A stretch of DNA of 64,000 nt, taken from positions 64,332,256-64,396,255 of the forward strand of contig CM070618.1 of the NCBI GenBank assembly GCA_036346255.1. The letters run 5' to 3'. The stretch comes from Ampelocalamus luodianensis. Its lineage: Eukaryota > Streptophyta > Magnoliopsida > Poales > Poaceae. The notes below the pieces were generated by a model that saw nothing but the letters and a program-made list of their open reading frames with translations, was not told the origin of the DNA and did not search any database. Of the stretch, positions 32,880 to 43,212 are shown piece after piece. The position numbers and the translations under genes were made by a program. Each line of letters opens with the position of its first letter. The first letter of the stretch is position 1.

Positions 32880-34000
32880 AAGCTAGAAGTTGTGTCCAAG
32901 GATTTGTAGCCGATTTGGAGTGCAGTCTACCACGGAGAAGCGATTCGTGAAGCACAACCAAAGGACCTGTGTTGTCGGATATCAAGCTCAAAATGGCGAA
33001 GGAAAATTCAAAGATTTCACCAAGGATGATCAAGACATACTACGGATTAATGGTCGTATCTGTGTACGGATATCGATGGTGCGAGACGATTAATCTTAAA
33101 GGAAGCCCATGACTCAAAGTATTCAATTCACCTGGAAGTACCAAAATGTACGGGATGTTAAGACTAAATTTTGGTGGCCAAATTTGAGCGAGAAGTCGCG
33201 AGTTCGTTGCCTTGTGCGACACTGTCGAGAAAGTGAAGCGAGAACACGAGACCAGCGGGTTTCTTTGCAACGTGAAGATTCGAGAATGGAAGTGGGAGAA
33301 ATCGGGATGGATTTTATCACGGTTTACCCAAGACCCAATCGGGTTCGATTCGATCACGGGTAATAGTCGATCGTCTAACCAAGGTCGCCCATTTCTGCCG
33401 ATCAAAACCACGTACTCGGGAGATCGCCTTGCGGAATTGTACATGGCAAGGATTGTCGGTTTGCATGGTGTGCCCAAAAGATAGTGTCGGATCGTGGATC
33501 TCGGTTCACCTCGTTTTTGGCGAGTTTGCATGAAGCATTGGGTACCCATCGAATTTGATCTGCGTATCATCCACAGACGGATGGGCGGTGAAAGAGTCAA
33601 TCGAATATTGGAGGATATCTTTGAGAGCTTGTGCTCTAGCTAATGCTACCGATGGGATAAAAGTTTACCGTATCACGAGTTTTCGTACAACAATAGTTAT
33701 CAAGCGATCTGCAAATGTCACCATTTGAAGCTTTGTATGGCGTGCTGCGAGAACCCGTTGAATTGGTGAAAGCAATTTGAGCGATCGGTTTTAGTCGGAC
33801 ATTATTCGAAGCGAGAAGAGCAAGTGGCCATGATAAGAAAAGATTGAAGATAGCTCGGTCGAGCGGAAGAGCTATCGCGATAACCGTCGTCGAGATCTCG
33901 ATTTGAGCGAGAAGATTTTGTCTATCTTGGTGACCCGCTCGAGGTGTCAAAGGTTTCATGCCAAAGGAAGCTTGCCCTAGGTATGTTAGTCCGTTCAAGA
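32880..34000 (+). pseudogene. Integrase domain of the Tekay-type element
   Basis: Pieces in several frames: KFWWPNLS near the zinc-binding region (33165), GEIGMDFITVYPRP with the first catalytic Asp (33294 on), RPFLPIKTTYSGDRLAELYM (about 33385), VSDRGSRFTSFLASLHEALG with the second Asp (33483 on) and the block GGERVNRILED carrying the catalytic Glu (about 33581). The triad is recognisable but spread over broken frames. Integrase inserts the DNA copy into the genome. Confidence 0.75.
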
Positions 34001-34079
34001 TTTTGGAGCGCCGTGGGAAGTTGCTTACGATTGGAGCTACGCGATCGTTAGCGAGTACATGATGTCTTTCATGTCTCGC

Positions 34080-34300
34080 GATTGAAGAAGTGTCTTCGTG
34101 TGCGGAAGAGCAAGCCCGTTGGAATCAATTGTTACGAAGGAGGATCTTACCTACAAGGAGCGGCCGGTCAAGATTTTGGATGTCGCGAGCGCCTCACGAA
34201 GCAAGACCGTTCGTTTTGCAAGGTCGGTGGAGCAACCACTCGGAGGAGAAACAGCGTGGGAGCGTGAAGAAGAGAGTGGCCAGAGTTTCCTAGCCTTTTC
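34080..34300 (+). pseudogene. Chromodomain-like C-terminus of the Tekay-type polyprotein
   Basis: Overlapping frames give KEDLTYKERPVKILDVAS, ASRSKTVRF, CKVGGATT (for KVQWSNH) and AWEREEE. This matches the integrase tail of Tekay/Del chromoviruses, thought to read histone marks and steer insertion. The domain is broken by at least two frameshifts. Confidence 0.65.
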
Positions 34301-34336
34301 TCTAGCTAGCTTTGAATCTCGGGGTCGAGATTCCTT

Positions 34337-34346
34337 TAAGGGGAGG
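34337..34346 (+). other. Polypurine tract of the Tekay-type element
   Basis: The purine run aaggggagg lies directly before the right LTR (after ttt), the usual plus-strand primer position. Confidence 0.7.
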
Positions 34347-34348
34347 TT

Positions 34349-37300
34349 TGTAACATCCCAAGTTTGAGCTTAAAATCTTTTAAATAGTTAGTAGGAAAAA
34401 TTCACCATTTGAATTTTATTTGAATTTAATTTCAAAAGCTTAATATTGGACTTTACAATCAAAAACATTTAATGTGAATAATCCCAACATGAACAATAGC
34501 CAAAACTATTTTATTTGGGTTACTGTGTGCTCGAGATATATTTTCTAGATTTTCTAGAATTTTTACGAGTTCATTTGCTATTTTCTATTGCCCATTTGAA
34601 TTTACGGTATTTTCTAAATTGAAAAACCTATTTAAAATCTCGAAAATCTTCTTGGGCGAATCTCTCGAGCCCAACTTCTATTTCCGCGCTCGTGGCCGCT
34701 CGACCAGCGTGTGCGCATGTGCAGCCAGCCACGACAGTGGACCCGCTGTCGACCCTCTCTCTCTCTCTCTCGCGCGCTCATCCTCCACCGTCCGATCAAA
34801 GATGAGCGGCTAGATGCGCATAAGGCAGCGGAGTTGTCGAATGTTTCTTTGATTGTGGGCGTTCGATCAAGATCCAGCGGTCGGATCTCGAGTGCATTTC
34901 TGGCCGCTGCCGTTTCGCGCAGCGGACTCACGTGAGATGTGTCTCGGCGTGTGGGACCCACCTGCCACGTCATCGTCGTCTCGGCGGACTCGGTTCCGAT
35001 TTCCTCGCGCGCCGCCGCTCGCCGTTTTGGCGTCCGTGCCTAGACCTTCCCGAGCGCGCCTATATAAGGAGGCAAGCCCTCGGTCTCGCGCTCCAACCAG
35101 CGCGCCGCCGCTCGAGAACCTAACCTAGCGCGCAAAGCTCGGGAAGTGATCTGCGCGCGCGCAACTCCGGCGAGTTCGTTCGTCGCCGTCGATCTGCCGC
35201 CGAGTGTCGTGGTCTACCGTCGGCATCGCGCGGGCGAGGACTACCTCGTGGGCACCCGTTTCGCCGGGCGTCGCGTAGCTCGATCCGTCAAGCCGAAACC
35301 CTCGCGCTTCAACCTCGCGCGGCCGCCACGGGCGTCCCGACCACGGTGAGCACATCCACGAGTTCCCGTGCCACCCTCTACAGCGGCGGTACCACTCACG
35401 CGCCGGTGAATCGTCGCCGTTCGCGGAACCCTTGGTTCCCGAGCCGCCGTCACCGTCGGGTCGGCGTGGCACGCCACCTCGCCGCCACCTCGGTGCGCGT
35501 CGGCTCCGCGTCTGCGTGTCATCCTGTCGGCGTCCGTCGGCAGCGGCGGCCACCGGATCCCGGCCGAGGCTCGGTGGGCCAGTCCGCGTGAGCCTAGCCT
35601 CGACATGTGGGTCCCACATGTCGAGATTTCTTTATTTATCTTTTCCGAAATCACGGTGGCGCTTGACTTGCGCAATAATCTGATTTTCCTTTAGGAAAAT
35701 AATTGAAATTCATGAAATCTGATTTTCAGCATTTTATGTATTTTCAATCTTCAAAAGCCATAACTTTTGCATCCTAACTCGATTGAGCCCATTCAAATTT
35801 CTAAATTTGTCTAAATTCAAGATCTACTTATCTGAGTTTTTATTTAATTTTTGGAGTTGGTTTTGCCTCTGTTATTTATTTGTTTTGTTTGTTTGTGTCT
35901 CGTTTGCGAGTAGAGCGTCGATCGTCGGAAATTTTGTGGAAGAAGGAGCACCCCAAGACCAAGATCAGTACATAGACCTTTTCCAAGGCAAGTCATACCT
36001 TTGATCATCTTGAACCCAGTTTTCAAATTACTTTGTGTTAAATTATTGCATGATAGTTTAATTATTTATTTAAATGCTTTGGGCATAGTTATTATCAAAT
36101 TGTTATCACACCTTGGCCTTGTATGTCATAATTCCTTGTCACCCTAGATTGGTTATTAGTTGGTAATATTATAGCACCAACGTGGGTTGGTTAGATCTGA
36201 GTAAAATTGCTTAGCCATGCTACGAGTCATCATCTCATGTAAGTTGCAAATATCAATTATGACTAAGTGACTATGGAACTTTGTGTAAAGCGTGTCTTTG
36301 TATGTTATTACTTTGTGATGGCATGTGTTGCACTAAAACCAGCCCTGGGTGGTAAAGGATTTAGGCGAGGCAAGTGGTGGAGCGTGTGACATGGTGGACT
36401 ATGTGATGGGAGCGATAATCTGTGTGGCTTAGTTAGAAAATGGAAGTCTTGCCTTGGTCAATTAAGGACTTAACTTTGTGCGCCATTGGCGAGCCTTACT
36501 GATGCGACCACATGCAGTATGGGGCGGGCCTAACTTAGTAAGTTATGGATTCTCGGCATTGATGTTCGGTGGATAGGTTAGGCTATGTGATAGGGTGGAG
36601 GTGTGACTACTTGGTAGTTGCATCACGGGAGGATTCGTCGTCCTGTCCAACGATGTGTGTTATGCATGGGCTATGTGATATGTATAACGGTTTGTAAGCA
36701 CATCGAGAGTGTCAATGTTGAGATGAAGTTTACGAGCTGTTTTATTACGATTGGTGCTTGCTGCACTAGTTGTATCTTGTGGGTAAAGTGTACAACCTCT
36801 GCGAGTGTTAATCAAACTATTCGAATAGCGCGTCCTCGGTCATGGACATGCTCGGTGATTTCACATAAGGGTTAGTTTTTATAAAATGTGGGAATGGGAG
36901 TGTGTGATCTCAATCATATGGCTATGTGAAATAATCTGTTTAGTTGTGTGTCTTTGTGGAAACAAGCTGTTAAATTAATATTGTCTATTTGTTTGAATTA
37001 TGCTTTCAATCTATTATCGTATTCAATTGCAAATGTTGCTTTTATGCAAAAGAACCACGAAGCCTTTTCTTTGGAATAAGCTGCATCTATACATTGCATT
37101 ACGTGGTATGATTTGCGAGTGCGGTTGTGTACTCACGCTTGTTGTAAAACTTGCGCCCAAACCTCTGAAGTGGAGGAGTCTCACTTTGCTTTCGAGGAGG
37201 AGTTCGTTGAAGGTGATCGTTCGTTAAGGTGCGGATCGGTTGGTTGCTGTGGTGAATTGGTGGGATCTCTGTTTGGTTTTCCGTTCGTTCATTCTTTGCT

Positions 37301-37464
37301 TTATTTCTCTGTTAGCCCTGCGTGGCTTAATAAGTGTAAACTCGACCATAAAGTCAAAACCCTTATTTGTTATTCAAACTAATCGTTTACTTTAATTATC
37401 GCTTGTGTGGATCGATATTTACCTGTGTTAACCCTGTGTGCACTAGCGTGATCCTGGACTAGCG
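34349..37464 (+). repeat. 3' LTR of the Tekay-type element, 3'-truncated
   Basis: It matches 25611 onward for its whole length and stops at cctggactagcg, about 50 bases short of the expected ...cccgaca end. The TATA box is at about 35061. Differences from the left LTR are mostly one- or two-base gaps in C/G-rich spots, while AT-rich runs are identical. Confidence 0.88.
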
Positions 37465-37468
37465 TGGC

Positions 37469-37701
37469 TTATTTGACACAGTTGACTTTTCACGGTCAAA
37501 CTTTTCAAAGTTTGACCGCTAATAAGTTTAAAACTATGTATATTGGCTATATAAAAATTATATCATTAGAATTGTCGTTGAAAATACTTTTATAATTTTA
37601 TTAGTACATCTTAATGTCAAAGTAATAAAAAATTATGGTCAAAGTCACATCCCGAAGACCGTAAAAAGTCAACTATGTCAAGTAAAAAAGAACGGAGGGA
37701 G
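37469..37701. mobile_element. Stowaway-like MITE, left TIR missing
   Basis: The right end reads gaacggagggag followed by TA, the hallmark of Stowaway/mariner MITEs. The body has inverted copies of ttgac(a/c)tagttgac-like words near both ends (atttgacacagttgactttt at 37471 and agtcaactatgtcaagt at 37668). The expected ctccctccgt at the left is absent, because the left end is fused to the truncated LTR. Confidence 0.7.
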
Positions 37702-37703
37702 TA

Positions 37704-38068
37704 ATATCGTAATTAAGCGGAAAATTCGGTTAGTTATACGTTAAATCCATACTGAATTGTTATCCACACCAACCAAGAACTATACGTAGGTTCCTGCATA
37801 TTTTGTCAAGAGATAGTGATTGGATGCAGATGGACTTATTTCGATAAAATAAGAGTAGCGGACAATATCTCTTGTTTAGTCCGTGAAGAAATCATCCTAC
37901 TCCTAGACTCCTAGCACTCTATCCCAGCAAAGTTTCATGCCATAGGTTTGACCTATCAGCAATTCTTTACTCCTTTTATTTTTAATGCTCCATTGTTTAC
38001 TTTGATTGCTAGTTTAATTTGGTGGAACGTAAATATTTTGTTGACTAAAGTTAGCCTGCTATTCCTAA
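37704..38068. other. AT-rich intergenic DNA
   Basis: No gene or repeat structure that I can support. Confidence 0.5.
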
Positions 38069-38927
38069 GGCTTTGTTTGAATACTAGAGAAAATATTTTC
38101 AGAGACAAAAATCTCAGATGGGGTTTTCTTTGTCACATAGGAATCTCATGGAATGTAACCCCTGAGGGACTAATCCCCATCGTCATTTGGGAGAGGTGGG
38201 TGAAATCCCCCACTACAGAAATTCCACAAAAAAGAAGAAGAAACAGGAAAAATTTCAGAAAAAAGAACGCGACAGGGGAAGGCGTCGGCAGACCGGGTTG
38301 GTGGCATGCCGGCGCGCTGCAGTTTCGGCCCAGGCAACGACGAGTTCACGAGCCTGTCGAAGGCGGCGGCGCCGTGTGCAACAGTGCAGGCTTGACAAAG
38401 GCGGAGGCACCATGCGCGTGATCTGCGAGGCGACGTAGTGTGAGCGGGCTCAACGGAGGCGGCGAGCCAAGAGGCACAAGAGTCGTGCGTAAGCTCCGCG
38501 AGGCAGAGGTAAAGGAGCCCGTGCAAGGGCTCCGCGGAGGCAACGGAGGCGTGTACATAGCCTCCATAGAGGCGGCAGCGTCGAGTCGGGAGGCGGAGGA
38601 GCTGTGCACAGCCTCCATGAGTTCGTGACGTGACGGCGAAGGCTTCGCTAGCGGCGCCGTTTGCTGGCTCGACAGAGGTGGAGATGCTGTGCAAGAGTTG
38701 GATCGACAAGACGGAGGTTGCGTCACGTTCGGGTGAGGGGAAAATATCCCGACCTCAGGAGGTGTGTTTTTCTTCCCTGGGGATTGGGCCGGGTTCGATC
38801 AGAATTTTCCTCTCCCCTTCTGATTCCAAACAGCCACTTGAAATGAGGGAGGGAAATTTTCCACGGGCCAATTTTCCATAGAATTTGGTTGGGATCCCGA
38901 CCGGAAATAAGCTTCCCAAACAAACCC
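38069..38927. mobile_element. Harbinger-like non-autonomous element, TSD TAA
   Basis: The left end ggctttgtttga and the reverse complement of the right end gggtttgtttgg are similar. TAA lies at both junctions (38066-38068 and 38928-38930). The 859-base body has a GC-rich centre (38280-38720) with several short, gag/gcg-rich open frames on both strands. None resembles a transposase. Confidence 0.5.
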
Positions 38928-39186
38928 TAAGAATTGTATTTTAAGGCTAGCCCTTTATGGGTATCGTCCTTTACTCTGGTTTTTTTCCCCTCTGGAATCT
39001 ATGCGAGCGAGAAATTCTAGTCCATTGATGCATACAACGGCTCAGGGCGTGTTTGGATGAATGTCACACATTGTCTAGATTGGCCGCGTAAAGACTAGCT
39101 TAAAAAAAGTCAAACACGCCTAACACAGTTAAAGAGGCACAACACCTATAAGGTTGTGTTCAAAAGGCCCATCACCGTGTTATGCG

Positions 39187-39246
39187 TTTAGTGACCGTTT
39201 GGAAACACATGTACCGCCTTTAGTGACCGTTTGGAAACACATGTAC
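39187..39246. repeat. Tandem duplication of a 28-base unit
   Basis: The unit starting tttagtgaccgtttggaaac and ending acatgtac occurs twice in a row, separated by cgcc. Confidence 0.9.
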
Positions 39247-39990
39247 TTCCGGTAGGAATAAACATAATTTCTCCAAAACTCATACAATCATTCCTTGATT
39301 CCAAAATCCAAGTAGGCCTTACTTCACAGAGATAGAGGGTACGAATCCCCAAGATAGATAGGGAAATCAAACCACCATACATGTTATTAATTAGTATATA
39401 TTTATATATGAAATCTGCCAAATCATTGATTCTATATATTCCTTCCAATATTAACATATAGTTACAAATGATTGGAGTGTTTGTCAACTATAGATTCTTA
39501 CGCTTATTTATAAAAATATGAAAAGCGTGCTCCTTGCTGGTCCATTTGAGAACACGCAGAGAATTTGTTTCAAAAAAGAACACGCAGCCGTACGTTTTGG
39601 CAAAGCTTGCAAGCTATATATCGATGTTATGCATATATGCACACACCAATCAGCAGTGAGCAGTACTGTATTAGTCGATATAGGGAACGCAGAGATCACC
39701 TGAAGATACGTATTATGGGAAACGAATCGTCTGATGTAGAGGTATTACGGTACAGCTGTTGTAGCGACCATGATCAGCCGTCTAATCTTACATCAAACGG
39801 CTCTGGTTCCCTTCACGCCTCCAACCATAAAGCTGTTCATTGCTTCATTGGTTGGACAGTTAGGCCAACGAGAATCCCAAATCCTTCCCTTCTATAGAAA
39901 ACCTACAGCTTTAAACTACAAAATCACGAAGCTTCGATTCTACAGTGCATTTAACCGAGCTCCAACTAGCTGCCCCAGGTTTGCTCCTAA

Positions 39991-40109
39991 GGGCTTGTTT
40001 GAGAAGTCTATTTTGGATCAGGATCTACGTGGATGGACCAGAAATTTGAACTAAAATCCTAGCACATATATATGGATAAGCAGAGATTTTGGCCTAACCA
40101 AACAAGGCC
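39991..40109. mobile_element. Tiny Tourist-like MITE, TSD TAA
   Basis: The 119-base body begins gggcttgtttgag and ends with the inverse of ggccttgtttggtt. TAA flanks both sides (39988-39990 and 40110-40112). Confidence 0.6.
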
Positions 40110-40126
40110 TAAACATGTCTCGTGAC

Positions 40127-40376
40127 TAGACTTGTTCACGGATGACCCGGCCCGAGCCCGACCCAGTCTGAACCGGACCGGACTTGGGACTAGATTTCCG
40201 GCCCAAAAGCCTGATGAATGTAACTAAAAAAATGAAGAAAACTTTTTCATTCTTGAAATAAATTAAATATTACCTTTTATTCCAAAAAAATTAAAATAAT
40301 AGTTTTACATCGGGAAAAACAAATTTTGGGCTAGGCTCGGGCTTTTCAGACCCAGCCCGGTGTTTGAACATGTCTA
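40127..40376. mobile_element. MITE-like element with tagac(t/a)tgttca ends
   Basis: The left end tagacttgttcacggatgac and the reverse complement of the right end tagacatgttcaaacaccgg match at the tips. Inside, the words cggcccgagcccgaccc and gggctaggctcgggc are also inverted relative to each other. No perfect target duplication is seen. Confidence 0.55.
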
Positions 40377-41219
40377 CATGTCATGTGATGGTTGTGTTGT
40401 GCAATTGTGCAACTTCAGTTTTGGGACTTCCCGAAATGTTGGGGAGCACAGCTATGTCATTGGACTGAAACTCTACCGCAAAATTCACACAGCTGTTTCC
40501 TACTTATGGAATCTGATGGAAAGTAAAAGTGATTTGTTTGTTCTTTGGAACTTGAAATAAAGTGTCATCTGAAGAAACTATGAAGTTTTTGTCACTGTAG
40601 GGATGAATACCTAGTCATTTAGACATGAGTACACTTTGTGGCGAGATTTTGATTTGAACTGTATACAACAAAGAGGTGCCTGTAGACTACAACAAGTGCA
40701 CCACTGGGAAAAAAATGCATTGCGCATTTGTACCTCCAAAATAAATACATTTATAACTCCACTGAAATTTATTTTAAAAAAACGATTGCATGTGCAAATA
40801 GTTCAGTACTGATAAAAAGGTGTCGAAAAGCCATTTGAAAGAGTCAAATGTTTCATCATATAGAAGAGCGGCTCCAAAAATGTCTCTCTCTCAAATAGTT
40901 GAATCCGACAAAGACACCAAAGGGTCTGTATTCTTTGTTTGTCCCAAATGTAGTGGCTGTTGGCACAAAAATATGAAACGAAGAAGCACCAACACACGAC
41001 TTGCAAATTCGTATAAACAAAATACTTCAGCACAACTTGAACTTGATTCAATCCGGCCTTAGACAGGTACTGGTCGAAGCTTTGTTGTCCCTTGTTAATT
41101 CCCTTGTGCACAATAGCTTGCTTCGATGCAGGACAGTGCACAGCAAAACGACGACGTGCTCCTTCCTTACGCGAAAGAACCAGCCGGTGTCCTTGGATGG
41201 ATAGCAGCAAAACCGAACA
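40377..41219. other. Intergenic DNA, no supported gene
   Basis: Short frames on both strands overlap at 40803-41239 without recognisable protein similarity. The right end may belong to the LTR of the adjacent minus-strand element, whose outer edge I could not place. Confidence 0.4.
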
Positions 41220-41716
41220 CAGGCGACATTAGGGTTCAACTTGGCCGAGAACCACAGCGCACAACACCTAGGCGGAGCTAGTTGTGGTGTTGGGCGGCGG
41301 TGGTGCCCTAGCTAGGTTCTAAAACCCGGCCAGGAAAAAGAAAGCAGAAAGAGATCGAAGAGAGAGCAGGACTACAGGGAAGCTACGGTAGAAAAAAAAT
41401 AGTAGATGCAAATTGTCTTGATCGATTGGTCATCCTTCCAATCGGCTATGACCCTCTTCTATTTAAAGGGTGGCAGGTCTTAGCCGTAAGAAATCAGGAC
41501 TCCTAATTCAAACCGAACAAGACTTACAGATATGACTCGGCTATGCCATCTGATCTCCAAACTTTCTATAACTGACATATCTTTCCTATTCGAAGCACTC
41601 TGCCTTTCGATTCAAAACCGAATAGTAGTTGAATCAGCAACAGCTTTAAGTTCTTATCGTTAAGCCAGTCAGCACTGCAATGACCATTATAGATGCCAAA
41701 TCTTGCCATCAACACA
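41220..41716 (-). repeat. Probable 3' LTR of a minus-strand Tat-lineage element
   Basis: On the minus strand, sequence after the purine tract aaaaatagggggg begins tgtgttgatgg. It contains a TATA-like tttaaata (about 41462) and a pyrimidine-rich leader downstream. The right edge is supported by the purine tract. The left edge is a guess. Confidence 0.45.
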
Positions 41717-41719
41717 TGC

Positions 41720-41732
41720 CCCCCTATTTTTT
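41720..41732 (-). other. Polypurine tract of the Tat-lineage element
   Basis: The minus strand reads aaaaatagggggg just before the presumed LTR start. Confidence 0.5.
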
Positions 41733-41950
41733 TGGTAAACAGACATGTTTGCCACAAAACAATATCCTCAGTTGTTCCTCAGGACAATGATTAAACACCG
41801 GCCATGTATGTTTCTTAGGGCGATGACTGACAAGACATCGGCCATGTATATTCATGTATTTCTCTTAGCACGATGATAAACAACCCATCGGCCATATACA
41901 ATTATATTTCTTAGGGCGATGATAAACAACTCATCGGCTATGTGTGCTTC

Positions 41951-43212
41951 TTAAGCATCCTGCCAAATACTCAGATAATACTTTTTTAAATACTTGCCAT
42001 TAAGAGCTTTAGGCAGCCTATCTCCATGTAAACATTGCACTATATGAGAATTTCCAGGGACAACCTCTACAACTTTATATGGACCTTCCCAATTCGGAGA
42101 CCACTTCCCAAACTTATTATCTTTAGACCCAATAGGTAAAATCGCCTTCCAAACTAAGTCTCTTATTTGAAACGATTTTTCCTTCACTTTATTATTATAG
42201 GCCTTGGCTACCCTCAATTTTCTTTTTCAATCTCCCTCAAATCTTTTAATCTCTCATCTGCAACTTCATCTATCCTATCCATCATCAAGTTGTGATAATC
42301 CACAGCCGACAAATCATTTTGCCTGGCCAATCTAAGGGCACCCAGATTTACCTCAACAGGTAAAATGGCCTCTTTCCCATACACCAACTCAAACGGTGTT
42401 ACCTTTGTAGCACTATGCTTAGATATACGATGAGCCCATAATGCCTCAGATAACACTTCATGCCACTTCTTAGGATTCTCCTCTATCTTTTTCTTAATGA
42501 GCTTAATCAAGGTCTTATTACTTGACTCGGCCTGACCGTTAGCCTGAGCATAATAAGGTGAAGAATTAAGGAGCTTGATTCTAAGTGATTCAACGAATTC
42601 ACGTACTTGACGAAACATAAAAGATGAACCTTGATCAGTAGTTAAAGTCTGCGGTATGCCAAATCTATGAAGAATATGTCCAAAATAAAACTAATCACCT
42701 CCTTATGTGTCATGTTTTTAAGAGGAACAGCTTCTGTCCACTTTGTAAAATAATCAGTGGCTACTAAAACGAAACGATGACCTTTAGACGATGTAGGGTG
42801 TATTTAACCGATGAAATCTAAACCCCAACCACGGAACGACAATGGTTTAATAATAGGATGTAACATGGCAGCGGGTGCCAATTGCACATCACCAAACTTT
42901 TGACATGACTCACACCATTTATAATATCTAAAACAATCCTCCAACATAGTCGACCAATAAGAACCAGCTCTTCTTAATAACTACTTCATCTTATCGGCCG
43001 ACTGATGTGTACCATATATGCCTTCATGCACCTCATCCATAGCAACTTTAGATTGATCCGAACCTAAACATTTTAAAAGTAACACATCTATAGTTCCGCA
43101 ATACAACTCTCCATCAAGCAATGTATACTTTAATGCTTGTCGCCGAAGCTTTCTATCAACGGATTGACTAGGGTTTTCTAAATAACTAATTAGAGGCTTT
43201 CTCTAGTCATTA
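41951..43212 (-). pseudogene. Integrase of a Tat-lineage Ty3/gypsy element
   Basis: From 43212 leftwards the minus strand reads LKYTLLDGELYCGTI, then HEGIYGTHQSADKM and WCESCQKFGD (the HHCC zinc-binding segment). The catalytic core follows with WGLDFIG, FVLVATDYFTKWTEAVPLKN, LTTDQGSSF and QANGQAESSNKTLIKLIKKK, containing Asp, Asp and Glu of the triad. It ends with a typical C-terminal region: LVWKAILPIGSKDNKFGKWS, NWEGPYKVVEVVPGN and LNGKYLKKYYLSIWQDA. Several in-frame stops (for example after DFIG) and a frame change near 42215 mark it as dead. The upstream coding part continues on the far side of the solo LTR at 43213-46465. Confidence 0.82.

Larger units (their letters stand above)
25611..37464 (+). 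mobile_element. Tekay/Del-type Ty3/gypsy chromovirus, nearly full length
   Basis: LTRs of about 3.1 kb at 25611-28750 and 34349-37464 begin tgtaacatcccaagttt. Between them are a Met-tRNA primer site (28755), gag, protease, RT, RNase H, integrase and a C-terminal chromodomain-like tail in the order typical of chromoviruses, then a purine tract (34337-34346). Long LTRs and this C-terminus place it with the plant Tekay/Del clade. The coding region shifts frame many times, but AT-rich parts of the LTRs are virtually identical, so the damage may be partly artefactual. The last roughly 50 bases of the right LTR are missing at a junction with a Stowaway MITE. Confidence 0.9.

Noticed and set aside
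38170..38726. Frames of 126-179 codons within the Harbinger-like element
   Set aside because: Overlapping on both strands, Ala/Ser/Arg-rich, and no transposase or host protein signature.
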